Shown here: positions 37,588 to 46,753 of the stretch, piece after piece
Layout of the letters: each line of letters begins with the position of its first letter
Numbering within the stretch: the stretch's first letter is position 1
Assembly (NCBI RefSeq): GCF_011617705.1
Contig: NZ_CP050154.1
Location: 1,054,001-1,118,000, forward strand
Source of the DNA: Brevibacterium limosum
GTDB taxonomy: Bacteria > Actinomycetota > Actinomycetes > Actinomycetales > Brevibacteriaceae
Length of the DNA stretch: 64,000 nt
Reading direction: 5' to 3'
Notes under the pieces: model-generated
The model's input: the letters and a program-made list of their open reading frames with translations, nothing else
Databases searched by the model: none
What the model was told of the DNA's origin: nothing
Program-made: the position numbers and the translations under genes

Positions 37588-38453
37588 TCACCCGGCCGCC
37601 GATCACCTTGTCCATCGCCGGCACCGACCCCTCCGGGGGTGCCGGAATCCACGCCGACCTCAAGACCTTCACTGCGCGTAAGACCATGGGCACGACCGTC
37701 ATCACCGCCCTCGTCGCCCAGAACACCCACGGGGTGTCCCACGTCTACCCGATCGACGTCGATTTCGTCGCCGATCAGTTCGACTCCGTGCTCGACGACC
37801 TGCCCGTCGATGCGGCGAAGTCGGGGATGCTCGGCAGCCGCGAACTCGTCGACCTCGTCGTCGCCCGCGCCGCGGAAGGCCAGCTCGGTTTCTTCACCGT
37901 CGACCCGGTGATGATCGCGACCTCCGGCCACCGCCTCCTGGCTGCCGATGCCGTCGATGCCGTGCGCACCCACCTGCTGCCCGTCGCCGACCTCATCACC
38001 CCCAACCTCCCCGAGGCGGCCCTGCTCATCGGTGATGACGAACCAGAGGCACAGACGGCGGAGGCCATGCGTGACCAGGCGCTACGTCTGCTCGAGCGCG
38101 GTCCCGGCGCGGTCCTCCTCAAGGGCGGGCACGGCAGCGCCGACGAGGTCATCGACATCCTCGCCACCGCCGACGGCCAGGTCCGCGAGTTCAGCCACCC
38201 CCGCGTGACGACTCCGAACACGCACGGAACCGGGTGCACCCTCTCGGCCGCGATCACCGCCGAGGTGGCCGTCCTCGGCCGCGAACGCGCAGCGATCGGG
38301 CCCGACCTCCTCGGCGAGGCTGTCGGCAATGCGCTCGACTTTCTTGCGCGCGCACTGAACTCGGCGGCGGACTGGCAGCTGAGCCTGGATCCGGAGGGCG
38401 CGCACGGACCCGTCGACCACCAGGTCGACATCGTCCGCGGCCAGCCCGCGTGA
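37584..38453 (+). CDS. thiD: Hydroxymethylpyrimidine/phosphomethylpyrimidine kinase
   Basis: Phosphorylates HMP twice to give HMP-PP for ThiE. It has 289 residues of the ribokinase fold. SIAGTDPSGGAGIHADLKTF at the N-terminus, the HGVSHVYPIDVDFVADQ segment and the C-terminal anion hole TPNTHGTGCTLSAAI are diagnostic. It follows thiE by an ATGA overlap. tenA starts 108 bases later with its own ribosome site. Confidence 0.96.
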   Translation: MITRPPITLSIAGTDPSGGAGIHADLKTFTARKTMGTTVITALVAQNTHGVSHVYPIDVDFVADQFDSVLDDLPVDAAKSGMLGSRELVDLVVARAAEGQLGFFTVDPVMIATSGHRLLAADAVDAVRTHLLPVADLITPNLPEAALLIGDDEPEAQTAEAMRDQALRLLERGPGAVLLKGGHGSADEVIDILATADGQVREFSHPRVTTPNTHGTGCTLSAAITAEVAVLGRERAAIGPDLLGEAVGNALDFLARALNSAADWQLSLDPEGAHGPVDHQVDIVRGQPA

Positions 38454-38561
38454 CCAGCACCGATCCATCTGACCAGCCCCAGCCTGCGTGACCGGCCCCG
38501 ACCCGCGCCACCAGCACCGCTACGTCACACGAATCACCACGTCAAGCACAAAGGAGTTCCC

Positions 38562-39302
38562 ATGACCGTCAACTACACCGCGGGCCCGCTGACCACCCAG
38601 CTGTGGGACCGGGTCCGCCCCATCGTCAAGCAGATCGAAGCCCTGCCGTTCCTCTCCCAGCTCGCCGATGGCAGCCTCGATCCGAAGGCGTTCGTCAACT
38701 ACATCTCACAGGACAGCCTGTACCTCAACGGGTACGCCAAGGCCATGTCATTCCTGGCCGCGAAGACCGTCGACCGCGAGGAATCCCGGTTCTGGGCCGG
38801 ATCCGCCGCCGAGGCGATCACCGTCGAAGAGGAAATGCACGCGGAGCTGCTCGCCGACGCCCGACTCGCCTCGGCGCTGGAGGAGCTCACCGCGGAAGGC
38901 GCCCGATTCAAGGCCTCCCCGACGACTCTGGGATATGTATCCTTCCTCGTCGCCACGGCCTCCAGCCGATCCTATGGTGAAGGCGTCGCCGGAGTCCTGC
39001 CCTGCTTCTGGGTCTACGCACATATGGGCAAGGTCCTCGTCGAGCAGGCCGGCCAGATGGCCGAGGACCACCCCTACCGCACCTGGGTGCAGACCTATGA
39101 CTCACCGGACTTCGACGAATCGACCCGCCACGCCGTGCAGATCCTCGAACAGGAACTCGCGAAGGCCCCGAGCGAGGAAGCCGCCCGAATGCGCGCCGCC
39201 TTCGAACAGGCCTGCGTCTTCGAACTCCACTTCTGGGCCTCGGCGCACGCGATGCAGAACTGGGACGTCTCCGTGTTCCTGCCCGAAGGCGTCACCGTCT
39301 GA
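38562..39302 (+). CDS. tenA: Thiaminase II / aminopyrimidine aminohydrolase TenA
   Basis: Hydrolyses aminomethylpyrimidine breakdown products of thiamine to HMP, feeding ThiD. It has 246 all-helical residues. The catalytic Cys is present in VLPCFWVYAHMG, marking the TenA_C subfamily, together with FVNYISQDSLYL near the start and the C-terminal FELHFWASAHAMQNW. AAGGAG precedes the ATG by 6 bases. As the last gene of the TPP-riboswitch operon it supports a salvage role. A hairpin ends the unit. Confidence 0.95.
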   Translation: MTVNYTAGPLTTQLWDRVRPIVKQIEALPFLSQLADGSLDPKAFVNYISQDSLYLNGYAKAMSFLAAKTVDREESRFWAGSAAEAITVEEEMHAELLADARLASALEELTAEGARFKASPTTLGYVSFLVATASSRSYGEGVAGVLPCFWVYAHMGKVLVEQAGQMAEDHPYRTWVQTYDSPDFDESTRHAVQILEQELAKAPSEEAARMRAAFEQACVFELHFWASAHAMQNWDVSVFLPEGVTV

Positions 39303-39326
39303 TCCCGGCACCGTTCTCACCCCTCT

Positions 39327-39365
39327 CGCCGAGGTGGCCCCGACCTCTGGTCGGTCACCTCGGCG
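39327..39365 (+). terminator. Terminator-like hairpin after tenA
   Basis: CGCCGAGGTG at 39327-39336 pairs with CACCTCGGCG at 39356-39365, with a further CGACC/GGTCG pair in the loop. It uses the over-represented CGCCGAGG motif in both arms. No T-tract. Confidence 0.7.
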
Positions 39366-39413
39366 GGGTGAGCAGGGGCGTCCCCGACCCGATGGTCGTC
39401 ATCGACCGCGTGG

Positions 39414-39938
39414 TCACCTCGGTGGGGTGAGCCTGCGGCAGAGCCTCCACAGCGCGAGTCCGACTGCGATGAGGAATACGGCGGTCGGAACAAGGGTCAT
39501 CCACTCCGGCATCGTCGCCGAACGCGCCTCTCTCATGATGATGACGAGGATCGAGGCGAAGAGCAGAGCGGTGAGCCCGGCGACGGTGCGCATGAGCTCC
39601 ATGAGGCAGCTGAGGAGAAAGTCCTTCTCACCGTGTTCGAGCCAATACTCCTTCGACGGGGCGTTGATGAGCGAGATCGGCAGCTTCTCGAACAACGGCC
39701 GGATCGACATGAGGGCGGGCAACCCGACTCCCAACGGCACGAAGATCCAGAGGAGGCCGGCCGTCGACGTCCAATCGTCGGGCTGTCCACCGGAGTCGAA
39801 GTGAGTTGCCACGTTGTCCGGAGCCTGCACCCAGAACCAGACGGAGCACCCGAGGAAGACGAGGATCGAGACGATCGCAAAAATGAGCGCGACTGTCTCA
39901 CCCGGTGGGTTCCGATGCGGCTGTGCTGGGGAAGTCAT
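39414..39938 (-). CDS. DUF1648 domain membrane protein
   Basis: A 174-residue integral membrane protein. The DUF1648 signature VATHFDSGGQPDDWTST follows the first membrane helix (ETVALIFAIVSILVFLGCSVWF). Three more hydrophobic segments follow (LLWIFVPLGVGLPAL, LTALLFASILVIIM, LVPTAVFLIAVGLALW). DUF1648 proteins include the SdpI-like immunity group, but no function can be assigned. It is convergent with tenA and stands alone. Confidence 0.8.
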   Translation of the reverse strand: MTSPAQPHRNPPGETVALIFAIVSILVFLGCSVWFWVQAPDNVATHFDSGGQPDDWTSTAGLLWIFVPLGVGLPALMSIRPLFEKLPISLINAPSKEYWLEHGEKDFLLSCLMELMRTVAGLTALLFASILVIIMREARSATMPEWMTLVPTAVFLIAVGLALWRLCRRLTPPR

Positions 39939-40060
39939 GTTGTCACTCTAACAACACCAGCGGCCAGCCTGAGGGGCAATGAGTCCGTCGGCAGCGAGCA
40001 GTGTTCAGGGTCAGCCGGTGCTGGCGAGCTACCGAGCGGATCGGTGTTGGCTGCCCGGTC

Positions 40061-40276
40061 TCAGGCGCGAGATGCTCCCCAAGGATCGTCCGGGTAATGA
40101 GTGAGCGGACCGAATGATCCGAGCACATGCCAACCGCGACGCAGGTTGGTCCACAGGAGCACATGATCGACCTCGATAAGAGGCACTCGGTCATGCTTCG
40201 GGCAGGCGTATCGTCCGATGACGAAGACGATCGTCGAGAACATCACTGCGATCATGAATAGAATGAACAGATCCAT
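40061..40276 (-). CDS. Small single-span membrane protein, unknown
   Basis: 71 residues. The N-terminal membrane helix MDLFILFMIAVMFSTIVFVI is followed by a cytoplasmic tail with Tyr-Ala-Cys-Pro-Lys and WHVLGSFGPLTHYPDDPWG. ATG 40276 is preceded by GAGGGGG at 6 bases spacing; the longer frame upstream has no such site. The composition of this patch is less GC-rich than its surroundings. No family recognised. CCCACC-T-GGTGGG at 40351-40363 is a palindrome in its upstream region. Confidence 0.55.
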   Translation of the reverse strand: MDLFILFMIAVMFSTIVFVIGRYACPKHDRVPLIEVDHVLLWTNLRRGWHVLGSFGPLTHYPDDPWGASRA

Positions 40277-40350
40277 GGCGGCCCCCTCACACCCTGGTAC
40301 GAATGCTTCCCTCCAGTTTCTCCCCAAAATACAGAGAAAGATAGGGGTAT

Positions 40351-40363
40351 CCCACCTGGTGGG
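40351..40363. promoter_or_regulatory. Short palindrome upstream of small membrane gene
   Basis: CCCACC-T-GGTGGG, 13 bp, lies 75 bases before the small minus-strand gene in an AT-richer stretch. Possible operator; nothing else supports it. Confidence 0.3.
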
Positions 40364-40468
40364 CGCAAAGGTGATCAAAACCACGCAATGGTGAGACGAA
40401 GCTCGCTTTCGTCCCTCCAACCGGCTCAGGTCAAGGGGCGACCTGCTCAGGGGAACTTGTTGTCAGGT

Positions 40469-41644
40469 TCAGGCGAAGGCGGCGGCGAGGCTCTCGGCCG
40501 CAGCGATGACTGCCTGCGCAGCATCGCGTCCCTGTTCGGCCGTGATCGAGGATGGGAACGTGAAGCGCACACTCGTCTGCGCGACCTCTGCGGCGATGCC
40601 CAACGCCGTGAGCACATGCGAGGGTTCGTCGGAGCCGACCGCGCAGGCCGAACCGCTCGAAGCCGTCACCCCGAGGCGTTCGAGCTCGAGCAGGACCGCC
40701 TCGCCGGAAGTGTTCGAGAAGCAGAATGACGCATGATTCGGAGTCCGCGAATCGGCCGCACCCGTGAGGAACGCCCCGGGCACGCTGCCGAGGACAGCGG
40801 CGATGAACTCATCGCGGATGGCCCGGACACGGTCGGCGGCTTCGGTCCGCTCCGCCTCGGCGAGTTCGAGGGCCGTGGCGAACGCGACGGCCAGGGCCAC
40901 ATTCTCAGTGCCCGAGCGCCGGCCGGATTCCTGACCGCCGCCGTGGATGAGCGGTTCGACGGGGATGCGGGCGCGGATCGCGGCGACCCCGATGCCCTTC
41001 GGTGCACCGACCTTGTGTCCGGCCAAGCTGAGGGCATCGACACCCAGCCCGGCCAGCGGCAGCCACCCGGCCGCCTGAACCGCATCCGTATGGAACAGGG
41101 CCCCGGCCTCGTGGGCGATGCCGGCCAAAGAAGGAATGTCGGCGACCGTGCCGACCTCATTGTTCGCATAACCCAGGGTCACAAGCACGGTGTCCGGGCG
41201 GATCGCCTCGGCGAGGGCCTCGGGGGTGACGGTCCCGTCGGGGGTCGGGGCCGCCTCGATGACGGTGAATCCGTGGACGCGGGCCAGAAAATCCACCGAG
41301 GCGAGCACCGCCTCGTGCTCGATGGGGGAGGTGACGATATGCCGCCGAGGCGGCGCCGTGGTCCCGACCCGACCCTGAGCCTGTGCGCCGAGGGCCATGC
41401 CGATGATCGCGAGGTTGTCCGCCTCGGTGCCGCCGCTGGTGAACGTGATGTCCGTGGCTCGCAGGCCCAGCACCTTCGCCACCCGGGCGCGGGCATCGGC
41501 GAGAGCCTCGGCGGGCCCGCGACCGAATTCGTGATGGCTCGAGGGATTGCCGAAGGCTCCGGCCAGATACGGCCATGCGGCTTCGAGGGCCTCCCGGCGC
41601 ACGGGGGCGGCGGCCGCGGTGTCGAGGTAGAGGCGCGCGGTCAT
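40469..41644 (-). CDS. Cysteine desulfurase (NifS/IscS-like) of the NAD operon
   Basis: A PLP enzyme of 391 residues that releases sulfur from cysteine. The first strand YLDTAAAAPVRREALEA, the FTSGGTEADNLAIIGMA cofactor loop, LFHTDAVQAAGWLPL, and the PLP lysine in DALSLAGHKVGAPKG are present. The mobile Cys loop is SSGSACAVGSDEPSHVL. It follows nadC by one base. A NifS-type enzyme beside nad genes is known from B. subtilis, where it serves the Fe-S cluster of NadA, and the same role is inferred here. Confidence 0.93.
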   Translation of the reverse strand: MTARLYLDTAAAAPVRREALEAAWPYLAGAFGNPSSHHEFGRGPAEALADARARVAKVLGLRATDITFTSGGTEADNLAIIGMALGAQAQGRVGTTAPPRRHIVTSPIEHEAVLASVDFLARVHGFTVIEAAPTPDGTVTPEALAEAIRPDTVLVTLGYANNEVGTVADIPSLAGIAHEAGALFHTDAVQAAGWLPLAGLGVDALSLAGHKVGAPKGIGVAAIRARIPVEPLIHGGGQESGRRSGTENVALAVAFATALELAEAERTEAADRVRAIRDEFIAAVLGSVPGAFLTGAADSRTPNHASFCFSNTSGEAVLLELERLGVTASSGSACAVGSDEPSHVLTALGIAAEVAQTSVRFTFPSSITAEQGRDAAQAVIAAAESLAAAFA

Positions 41645-41645
41645 C

Positions 41646-42497
41646 TCAGGCCTCGAGGGTGAGATCGAGACCGAGATCGATCGAGCAGGCGCTGTGGGTC
41701 AGTGCCCCCGAGGAGATGACGTCGACGCCGGTGGCGGCGATCTCCGGGATCGTCTCCAGAGTGACATTGCCGCTGGCTTCGACGACGGCACGGCCGTCGA
41801 TGAGGTCGACGCCTTCGCGCAGCTGAGCCGGGGTGAAGTTGTCGAGCATGATGATATCCGCCCCGCCCTCGAGGACCTCAGGCACCTGGTCGAGCCGGTC
41901 GACCTCGACCTCGAGCATCGTCGTATGCGGCAGGCGGGCGCGGGCGGACCGGAGGGCCTCGGCGACGCTGAGCCCTTCACCGATGAGCACGGCGAGGTGA
42001 TTGTCCTTGGCCATGACCGCATCGGAGAGCCCGAAACGGTGATTGTGACCGCCGCCGCACACCACGGCGTGCTTCTCGAACGCCCGCAGCCCCGGAGTCG
42101 TCTTGCGGGTGTCGACGATGCGTGCCCGCCCGGCGGCGGCATCGACGAAGGCGCGGGTCTGGGTGGCGATTCCGCTCATCCGCTGGCAGAAGTTCAATGC
42201 GATCCGCTCGGCCTGCAGCACCGCCCGTGCCGGACCGGCGACGGTGGCGAGCACCTGGCCGGTGGTGAATGCGTCGCCATCGGCGGCGGCGAGCTCGACG
42301 GTGACGGTCGGGTCGAGAAGGGTGAAGGCGCGGGCGAAGACCTCGAGTCCGGCGAGGACTCCGTCTTCGCGGGCGCGCAGATCGGCCTTCGCCGAGGCGG
42401 ACTCGGGGATGAAGACCTCGCCGGTGATATCGCCCCAGGGGGCGTCCTCGTCGAGGGCGATCCGGAGTGCGGAGTCGATGGTCGTGGTCGTCAGCAT
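41646..42497 (-). CDS. nadC: Nicotinate-nucleotide pyrophosphorylase (carboxylating)
   Basis: Converts quinolinate and PRPP to nicotinate mononucleotide, the third step of de novo NAD synthesis. It has 283 residues. APWGDITGEVF, ERIALNFCQRMSGIATQTRAFVD, IVDTRKTTPGLRAFEKHAVVCGGGHNHRFGLSDAVMAKDNHL and the late LDNFTPAQLREGVDLI / VEASGNVTL segments hold the phosphate- and quinolinate-binding residues. It overlaps the nadB end by seven bases. Confidence 0.97.
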   Translation of the reverse strand: MLTTTTIDSALRIALDEDAPWGDITGEVFIPESASAKADLRAREDGVLAGLEVFARAFTLLDPTVTVELAAADGDAFTTGQVLATVAGPARAVLQAERIALNFCQRMSGIATQTRAFVDAAAGRARIVDTRKTTPGLRAFEKHAVVCGGGHNHRFGLSDAVMAKDNHLAVLIGEGLSVAEALRSARARLPHTTMLEVEVDRLDQVPEVLEGGADIIMLDNFTPAQLREGVDLIDGRAVVEASGNVTLETIPEIAATGVDVISSGALTHSACSIDLGLDLTLEA

Positions 42498-44119
42498 GCG
42501 GTGGCCTCCTGAAGCAGGGCAGTGGACGGCGTGATCGTGGTGTCGGTGCGTGTATGCGCGCCGAGGCTGTGCTCCCGGGCCAGCGCATGCCGAGCCATGT
42601 GCTCGGCGATGAGGGCGAGATTCGCGATCTCGAGTGCGTCGACGCTCCTCACGGCTGGGCCGCTGGTGCGATGGTCACGTTCGCCGGGGCGACCTTTGTC
42701 AGTGTGGCCTTCGCCGGGGCCATCTTCGCCGAGGCGGTCGAGCAGGGTCCGCAGGCCCGTGGCCGTGCGTTCCACGCCCAGATGAGCCCAGGTCAGAGCC
42801 TGCAGCTCGGTTCGTGTCAGTGCCGTCTGGTGGAATGGTTCGAACTGGGGGAGGTGATGTTCGTGGTTCAGTGAGTGGTTGACCTCGGAGCGGAGGTCTG
42901 GTCTGGGCGTGGTGAGGTCTGCCGCGGGCGTACTGGCCGGGCATGCGTCGATCGCTGCGGCGGCGCGGGCGGCGAAGACCGCGCCTTCGAGCAGGGAGTT
43001 CGAGGCCAGCCGGTTGGCTCCGTGGACTCCTGTGCAGGCGACCTCGCCGATGGCGAAGAGACCCGCGATGGTCGTACGGCCGTCGCGGTCAGTGGCCACC
43101 CCGCCCATGAAGTAGTGGGCGGCAGGAGTGACGGGAATGAGATCTCGGGACAGGTCGAGGCCGTGAGCGGCAAGCCCCGCGGTGATGCTCGGGAACTTCG
43201 CTGACACGTCCGGGACGGCCCGTGCATCGAGGAAGCAAGGACGTCCGCCCTGAGCTGCCTGACGGCGATGCAGGGCGAGAGCGACGACATCACGGGAGGC
43301 GAGCTCGGCGCGATCGTCGATATCGCACATGAACCGGTGGCCCCGCTCGTCGAGGAGGAGGGCACCGGCGCCGCGGACGGCCTCGGAGATGAGGAAGCCG
43401 GGACCAGGGAGGGCAGTGGGGTGGAACTGGAAGAACTCGAGGTCGGCGACCTCGGCGCCGGCACGGATGGCCGCGGCCAGACCGTCTCCGGTCGCAGCGG
43501 ACGGGTTCGTCGTGTGCGCAAAGACCTGCCCGGCACCACCTGTGGCAAGCACGATCGCATCGGCGGACAGGTGTTCGAGGCGGCCCTTGCGGAGAACAGT
43601 GACTCCCCTGGCTCGAACCGGTCGGTGCTTGTCGTCTTCGGTGAGGATGTCGACGAGCATCGTGTCCTCGAGCTGTGTGACCCGCCCCGCGGCCGTCTCG
43701 GCGCGCAGCGTCTCCGCCAGCGCGATGCTGATCGCCCGCCCGGTCGCATCGCCTCCGGCATGGAAGATGCGCGGATGCGAATGTGCCCCCTCCAGCCCCC
43801 GGGACCAGGCTCCGGTCGGACCGGTGTCGAAGTCCACCCCTGCCTCGGCGAGGGAGACGATCGCGTCCCCACCTGCCTCGCACAGGCTGCGCACGGCCTC
43901 AGGGTCACAGTGCCCGGCACCTGCCGTGAGCGTATCCGAGACGTGGGAGCCGACCGTGTCATCAGGACCGATGACACCGGCGATGCCGCCCTGCGCCCAT
44001 TCCGTGTTCGACTCGCCGAGGCGGTCCTTCGTCACGAGCGTGACCGTATGGCGGTCGGAGAGGTGCAGTGCCGCGGTCAGCCCCGCGATCCCGGAGCCTG
44101 CGACGATGACCCGGCTCAT
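42491..44119 (-). CDS. nadB: L-aspartate oxidase
   Basis: A flavoenzyme of 542 residues that oxidises aspartate to iminoaspartate. RVIVAGSGIAGLTAALHLS is the FAD fold, NTEWAQGGIAGVIG the flavin loop, and LEFFQFHPTALPG, PAAHYFMGGVATDRDGRTT, ALFAIGEVACTGVHGANRLASNSLLEGAVF are the conserved succinate-dehydrogenase-like motifs. The C-terminal helical domain is shortened and Gly/Asp-rich. ATG 44119 overlaps the nadA stop (TGATG); the longer frame upstream reads into nadA antisense to nothing conserved. Confidence 0.95.
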   Translation of the reverse strand: MSRVIVAGSGIAGLTAALHLSDRHTVTLVTKDRLGESNTEWAQGGIAGVIGPDDTVGSHVSDTLTAGAGHCDPEAVRSLCEAGGDAIVSLAEAGVDFDTGPTGAWSRGLEGAHSHPRIFHAGGDATGRAISIALAETLRAETAAGRVTQLEDTMLVDILTEDDKHRPVRARGVTVLRKGRLEHLSADAIVLATGGAGQVFAHTTNPSAATGDGLAAAIRAGAEVADLEFFQFHPTALPGPGFLISEAVRGAGALLLDERGHRFMCDIDDRAELASRDVVALALHRRQAAQGGRPCFLDARAVPDVSAKFPSITAGLAAHGLDLSRDLIPVTPAAHYFMGGVATDRDGRTTIAGLFAIGEVACTGVHGANRLASNSLLEGAVFAARAAAAIDACPASTPAADLTTPRPDLRSEVNHSLNHEHHLPQFEPFHQTALTRTELQALTWAHLGVERTATGLRTLLDRLGEDGPGEGHTDKGRPGERDHRTSGPAVRSVDALEIANLALIAEHMARHALAREHSLGAHTRTDTTITPSTALLQEATAC

Positions 44120-45405
44120 CAGATCCGCGGCTTCGCGGCGAGCATCCGTTCGAGGGACACGCGGGCAGGGTCGGCCACCTCGGCGTCGACGGAGATCTGG
44201 TTGACGACCTGACCGGCGATGAGGGATTCGAGGACCCACGCGATGTAGCCGGGGTGGATGCGGTACATCGTCGAGCAGGGGCAGATGACGGGATCGAGGC
44301 AGAAGATCTCGTGCTGCGGATGCTCGGCGGCCAGCCGCTGGACGAGGTTGATCTCGGTTCCGATGGCGAACGTGGTCGGTTCGGTCGCCTCGGCGATGGC
44401 CTTCGTGATGTAGGCGGTCGACCCGGCCTCATCGGCGGCCTCGACGGTCTCACGCGGGCATTCGGGATGGACGATGACGCGCACGTCCGGGTGCTCGGCG
44501 CGAGCCTTGTCGATCTGGGCGGGGGTGAAGCGTTTGTGCACGGAGCAGAAGCCCTGCCACAGGATGACGCGGGCCTCACGCAGCGTCTGCTCGTCGTTGT
44601 TGCCCAGCGGCCGGGCGGGATTCCACAGGGGCATCTCATCCAGGCCGATGCCCATGTTCACCGCGGTGTTGCGGCCGAGGTGCTGGTCGGGGAAGAACAG
44701 GACGCGCTGCCCGCGTTCGAGGGCCCACTCCAGGACCACCTCGGCGTTCGACGAGGTGCACACGATTCCGCCGTTGCGGCCGCAGAAGCCCTTGATCGCG
44801 GCCGAGGAATTCATGTACGTGACGGGGATGATCGGGACGCGACCGTCCGCGTCGGGTTCGGTGCCGAAGAGCTCGGCCAGCTGCTCCCAGCAGTCCTCGA
44901 CCTGATCGATGTTTGCCATATCGGCCATCGAGCAGCCGGCGGCGAGGTTGGGCAGGATGACAGACTGCTCCGGTTTCGACAGCAGGTCGGCGGTTTCGGC
45001 CATGAAGTGGACGCCGCAGAAGACGATGGCCTCGGCTTCCGGGTGGTTCTGGGCGGCTTGGGCGAGCATGAACGAGTCGCCGATGTAGTCGGCGTGTTCG
45101 ACGACCTCGACGCGCTGATAGTGATGGCCGAGCATGACGACACGATCGCCGAGGGTGGCCTTGGCGGCACGGATGCGGGCATCGAGCTCGTCCGGTGCTG
45201 CCAGCTTGTACTCCTCGGGAATGTCGCCCTGACGTGGGGCGATGGCCGGAATCGGGTCGGCCATCGAGGACCCGGGTCCATAGCCGGGGCGTTCGTCGAC
45301 GTCCCACGGGGCATCGAGCAGCTCCGTCGAGCACATGTCGTCCTGTCTGCCGCTCGCCGAGATGTCTTTGAGGGTGAGTTCGATCGACGCTGTCGTGGTC
45401 ATCAT
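44119..45405 (-). CDS. nadA: Quinolinate synthase NadA
   Basis: A 4Fe-4S enzyme of 428 residues condensing iminoaspartate with dihydroxyacetone phosphate to quinolinate. LGHHYQRVEVVEHADYIGDSF is the N-terminal triad. Cluster Cys positions appear in VFCGVHFMAET, GFCGRNGGIVCTSSNAEVVLEWAL and CLDPVICPCSTMYRIHP. The first 60 residues form an actinobacterial N-terminal extension. It is the first gene of a four-gene minus-strand operon (nadA-nadB-nadC-desulfurase), with two 22-base repeated elements about 70-115 bases upstream. Confidence 0.96.
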   Translation of the reverse strand: MMTTTASIELTLKDISASGRQDDMCSTELLDAPWDVDERPGYGPGSSMADPIPAIAPRQGDIPEEYKLAAPDELDARIRAAKATLGDRVVMLGHHYQRVEVVEHADYIGDSFMLAQAAQNHPEAEAIVFCGVHFMAETADLLSKPEQSVILPNLAAGCSMADMANIDQVEDCWEQLAELFGTEPDADGRVPIIPVTYMNSSAAIKGFCGRNGGIVCTSSNAEVVLEWALERGQRVLFFPDQHLGRNTAVNMGIGLDEMPLWNPARPLGNNDEQTLREARVILWQGFCSVHKRFTPAQIDKARAEHPDVRVIVHPECPRETVEAADEAGSTAYITKAIAEATEPTTFAIGTEINLVQRLAAEHPQHEIFCLDPVICPCSTMYRIHPGYIAWVLESLIAGQVVNQISVDAEVADPARVSLERMLAAKPRI

Positions 45406-45475
45406 CGTCCTTCGCTCGGTGGGCGGAGCTCGTGCCTGACGTGTCTCGCGCCGGGGTGAGAGCCGCCCGAAATCT

Positions 45476-45521
45476 TTTGCGCACTTGTGCGCTTAATTCT
45501 TTGCGCAGATTTGAGCTTAAT
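45476..45521. promoter_or_regulatory. Two 22-base repeated elements upstream of nadA
   Basis: Copies at 45476-45497 and 45500-45521 share TTTGCGCA at one end and GCTTAAT at the other, 24 bases apart. The first contains the palindrome GCGCAC-TT-GTGCGC. Their position 70-115 bases before the nadA start suggests a promoter-operator for an NAD-responsive regulator. The identity of the regulator is unknown and the rest of the 352-base gap up to panB shows nothing else. Confidence 0.6.
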
Positions 45522-45757
45522 CCTGTGGGCAGGCAATGTACAACTCTCAGGCGGTGGGTGCGGCGCCGGAAGTCCGGTTGTGTCGCTGTCGATGGCTCTG
45601 CGCCGGGGGATGCAATAGGCTGTGGTCTGGCTCGCAATCCGAGTCGATGCGCACTGCGGTGGGCGCCCCCGTGAGAGTTACTGAGGCTTCGGACCGGAGC
45701 GTCGGTCTCGCCCCGCCCGCGCCGGCACCGACGACATCGCATATCTGAAGGATTCTC

Positions 45758-46753
45758 ATGCCCGAAGCGGCACATTCGAACCAGTCCACCTCCACCGCCG
45801 ACGCCAACGGCAGCGCGACTGCCGACGCAAGCGGCGCCTCCACCGCCGACGCCAACGGCAGCGCGACTGCCGGCTCCGATGCCGCGGCGGGGGCCGCCTC
45901 GGCGGAGCAGCCCGCCCCGTACGGCAGCCCGCAGACCTCGGCTCCCGCGGCGCCCCCTCGGCGAATCCGGACCCTCGACCTCATCAAGGCCAAGGCCGAA
46001 GGCCGACGGTGGGCGATGCTGACCAGCTACGACCAGTACACGGCGCCCCTGTTCGAGCAGGCCGGGGTCGAGGCCCTGCTCATCGGCGATTCCGCGGCGA
46101 ACAACGTCTTCGGCCACGCGACCACCCTGCCGGTCACCGTCGACGAGCTCATCCCGTTGGCCCGGGCCGTCGCCTCGGCGACGAATCGTGCGCTCATCGT
46201 CGCCGATCTGCCCTTCGGCAGCTACGAGATCTCCGATGAGCAGGCCGTGGCCACGGCCGTGCGCTTCATGAAGGAAGCCGGAGTCCACGCGGTCAAGCTC
46301 GAGGGCGGGGCGCGGATGGCCTCTCGGATCAAGGCGATCACGGCGGCGGGCATCCCCGTCATGGCGCACATCGGCTTCACCCCGCAGGCCGAGCACAACC
46401 TCGGCGGATACAAGGTCCAAGGCCGCGGAGACGCGGGCAACGCGCTGCTCGACGATGCCCGCGCCGTGGCCGAGGCCGGAGCGTTCTCCGTGGTCATGGA
46501 GATGGTCCCCTCCGGGCTGGCCGGGCAGGTCACCGCCGAACTCGACATCCCCACCGTGGGCATCGGCGCCGGTGCGGACTGCGACGCCCAGGTCCTCGTG
46601 TGGCAGGACATGGCGGGCCTGCGCACGGGGAAGGCCCCACGCTTCGTCAAGCGCTACGCCGACCTGCATTCGGTGCTCAGCGAGGCGGTCGGAACGTATG
46701 TCGAGGAAGTGAAGTCCGGGGTCTTCCCCGAACCCGAGAGGAGCTTCGACTGA
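45758..46753 (+). CDS. panB: 3-methyl-2-oxobutanoate hydroxymethyltransferase with repetitive N-terminal extension
   Basis: Transfers a hydroxymethyl group to 2-oxoisovalerate, first step of pantothenate synthesis. The enzyme fold covers about residues 68-330: [100 protein letters not shown] and [11 protein letters not shown]. An Ala/Thr/Ser/Asp-rich extension of about 65 residues built on a 48-bp repeat precedes it. AAGGATTCTC before the ATG is the ribosome site; no start just before the fold was found. The stop overlaps panC (TGATG). Confidence 0.94.
   Translation: MPEAAHSNQSTSTADANGSATADASGASTADANGSATAGSDAAAGAASAEQPAPYGSPQTSAPAAPPRRIRTLDLIKAKAEGRRWAMLTSYDQYTAPLFEQAGVEALLIGDSAANNVFGHATTLPVTVDELIPLARAVASATNRALIVADLPFGSYEISDEQAVATAVRFMKEAGVHAVKLEGGARMASRIKAITAAGIPVMAHIGFTPQAEHNLGGYKVQGRGDAGNALLDDARAVAEAGAFSVVMEMVPSGLAGQVTAELDIPTVGIGAGADCDAQVLVWQDMAGLRTGKAPRFVKRYADLHSVLSEAVGTYVEEVKSGVFPEPERSFD
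45790..45872 (+). repeat. 48-bp period repeat in panB N-terminal extension
   Basis: Thirty-five identical bases occur at 45790-45824 and 45838-45872, encoding [11 protein letters not shown] twice. In-frame period (16 codons). Confidence 0.92.
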
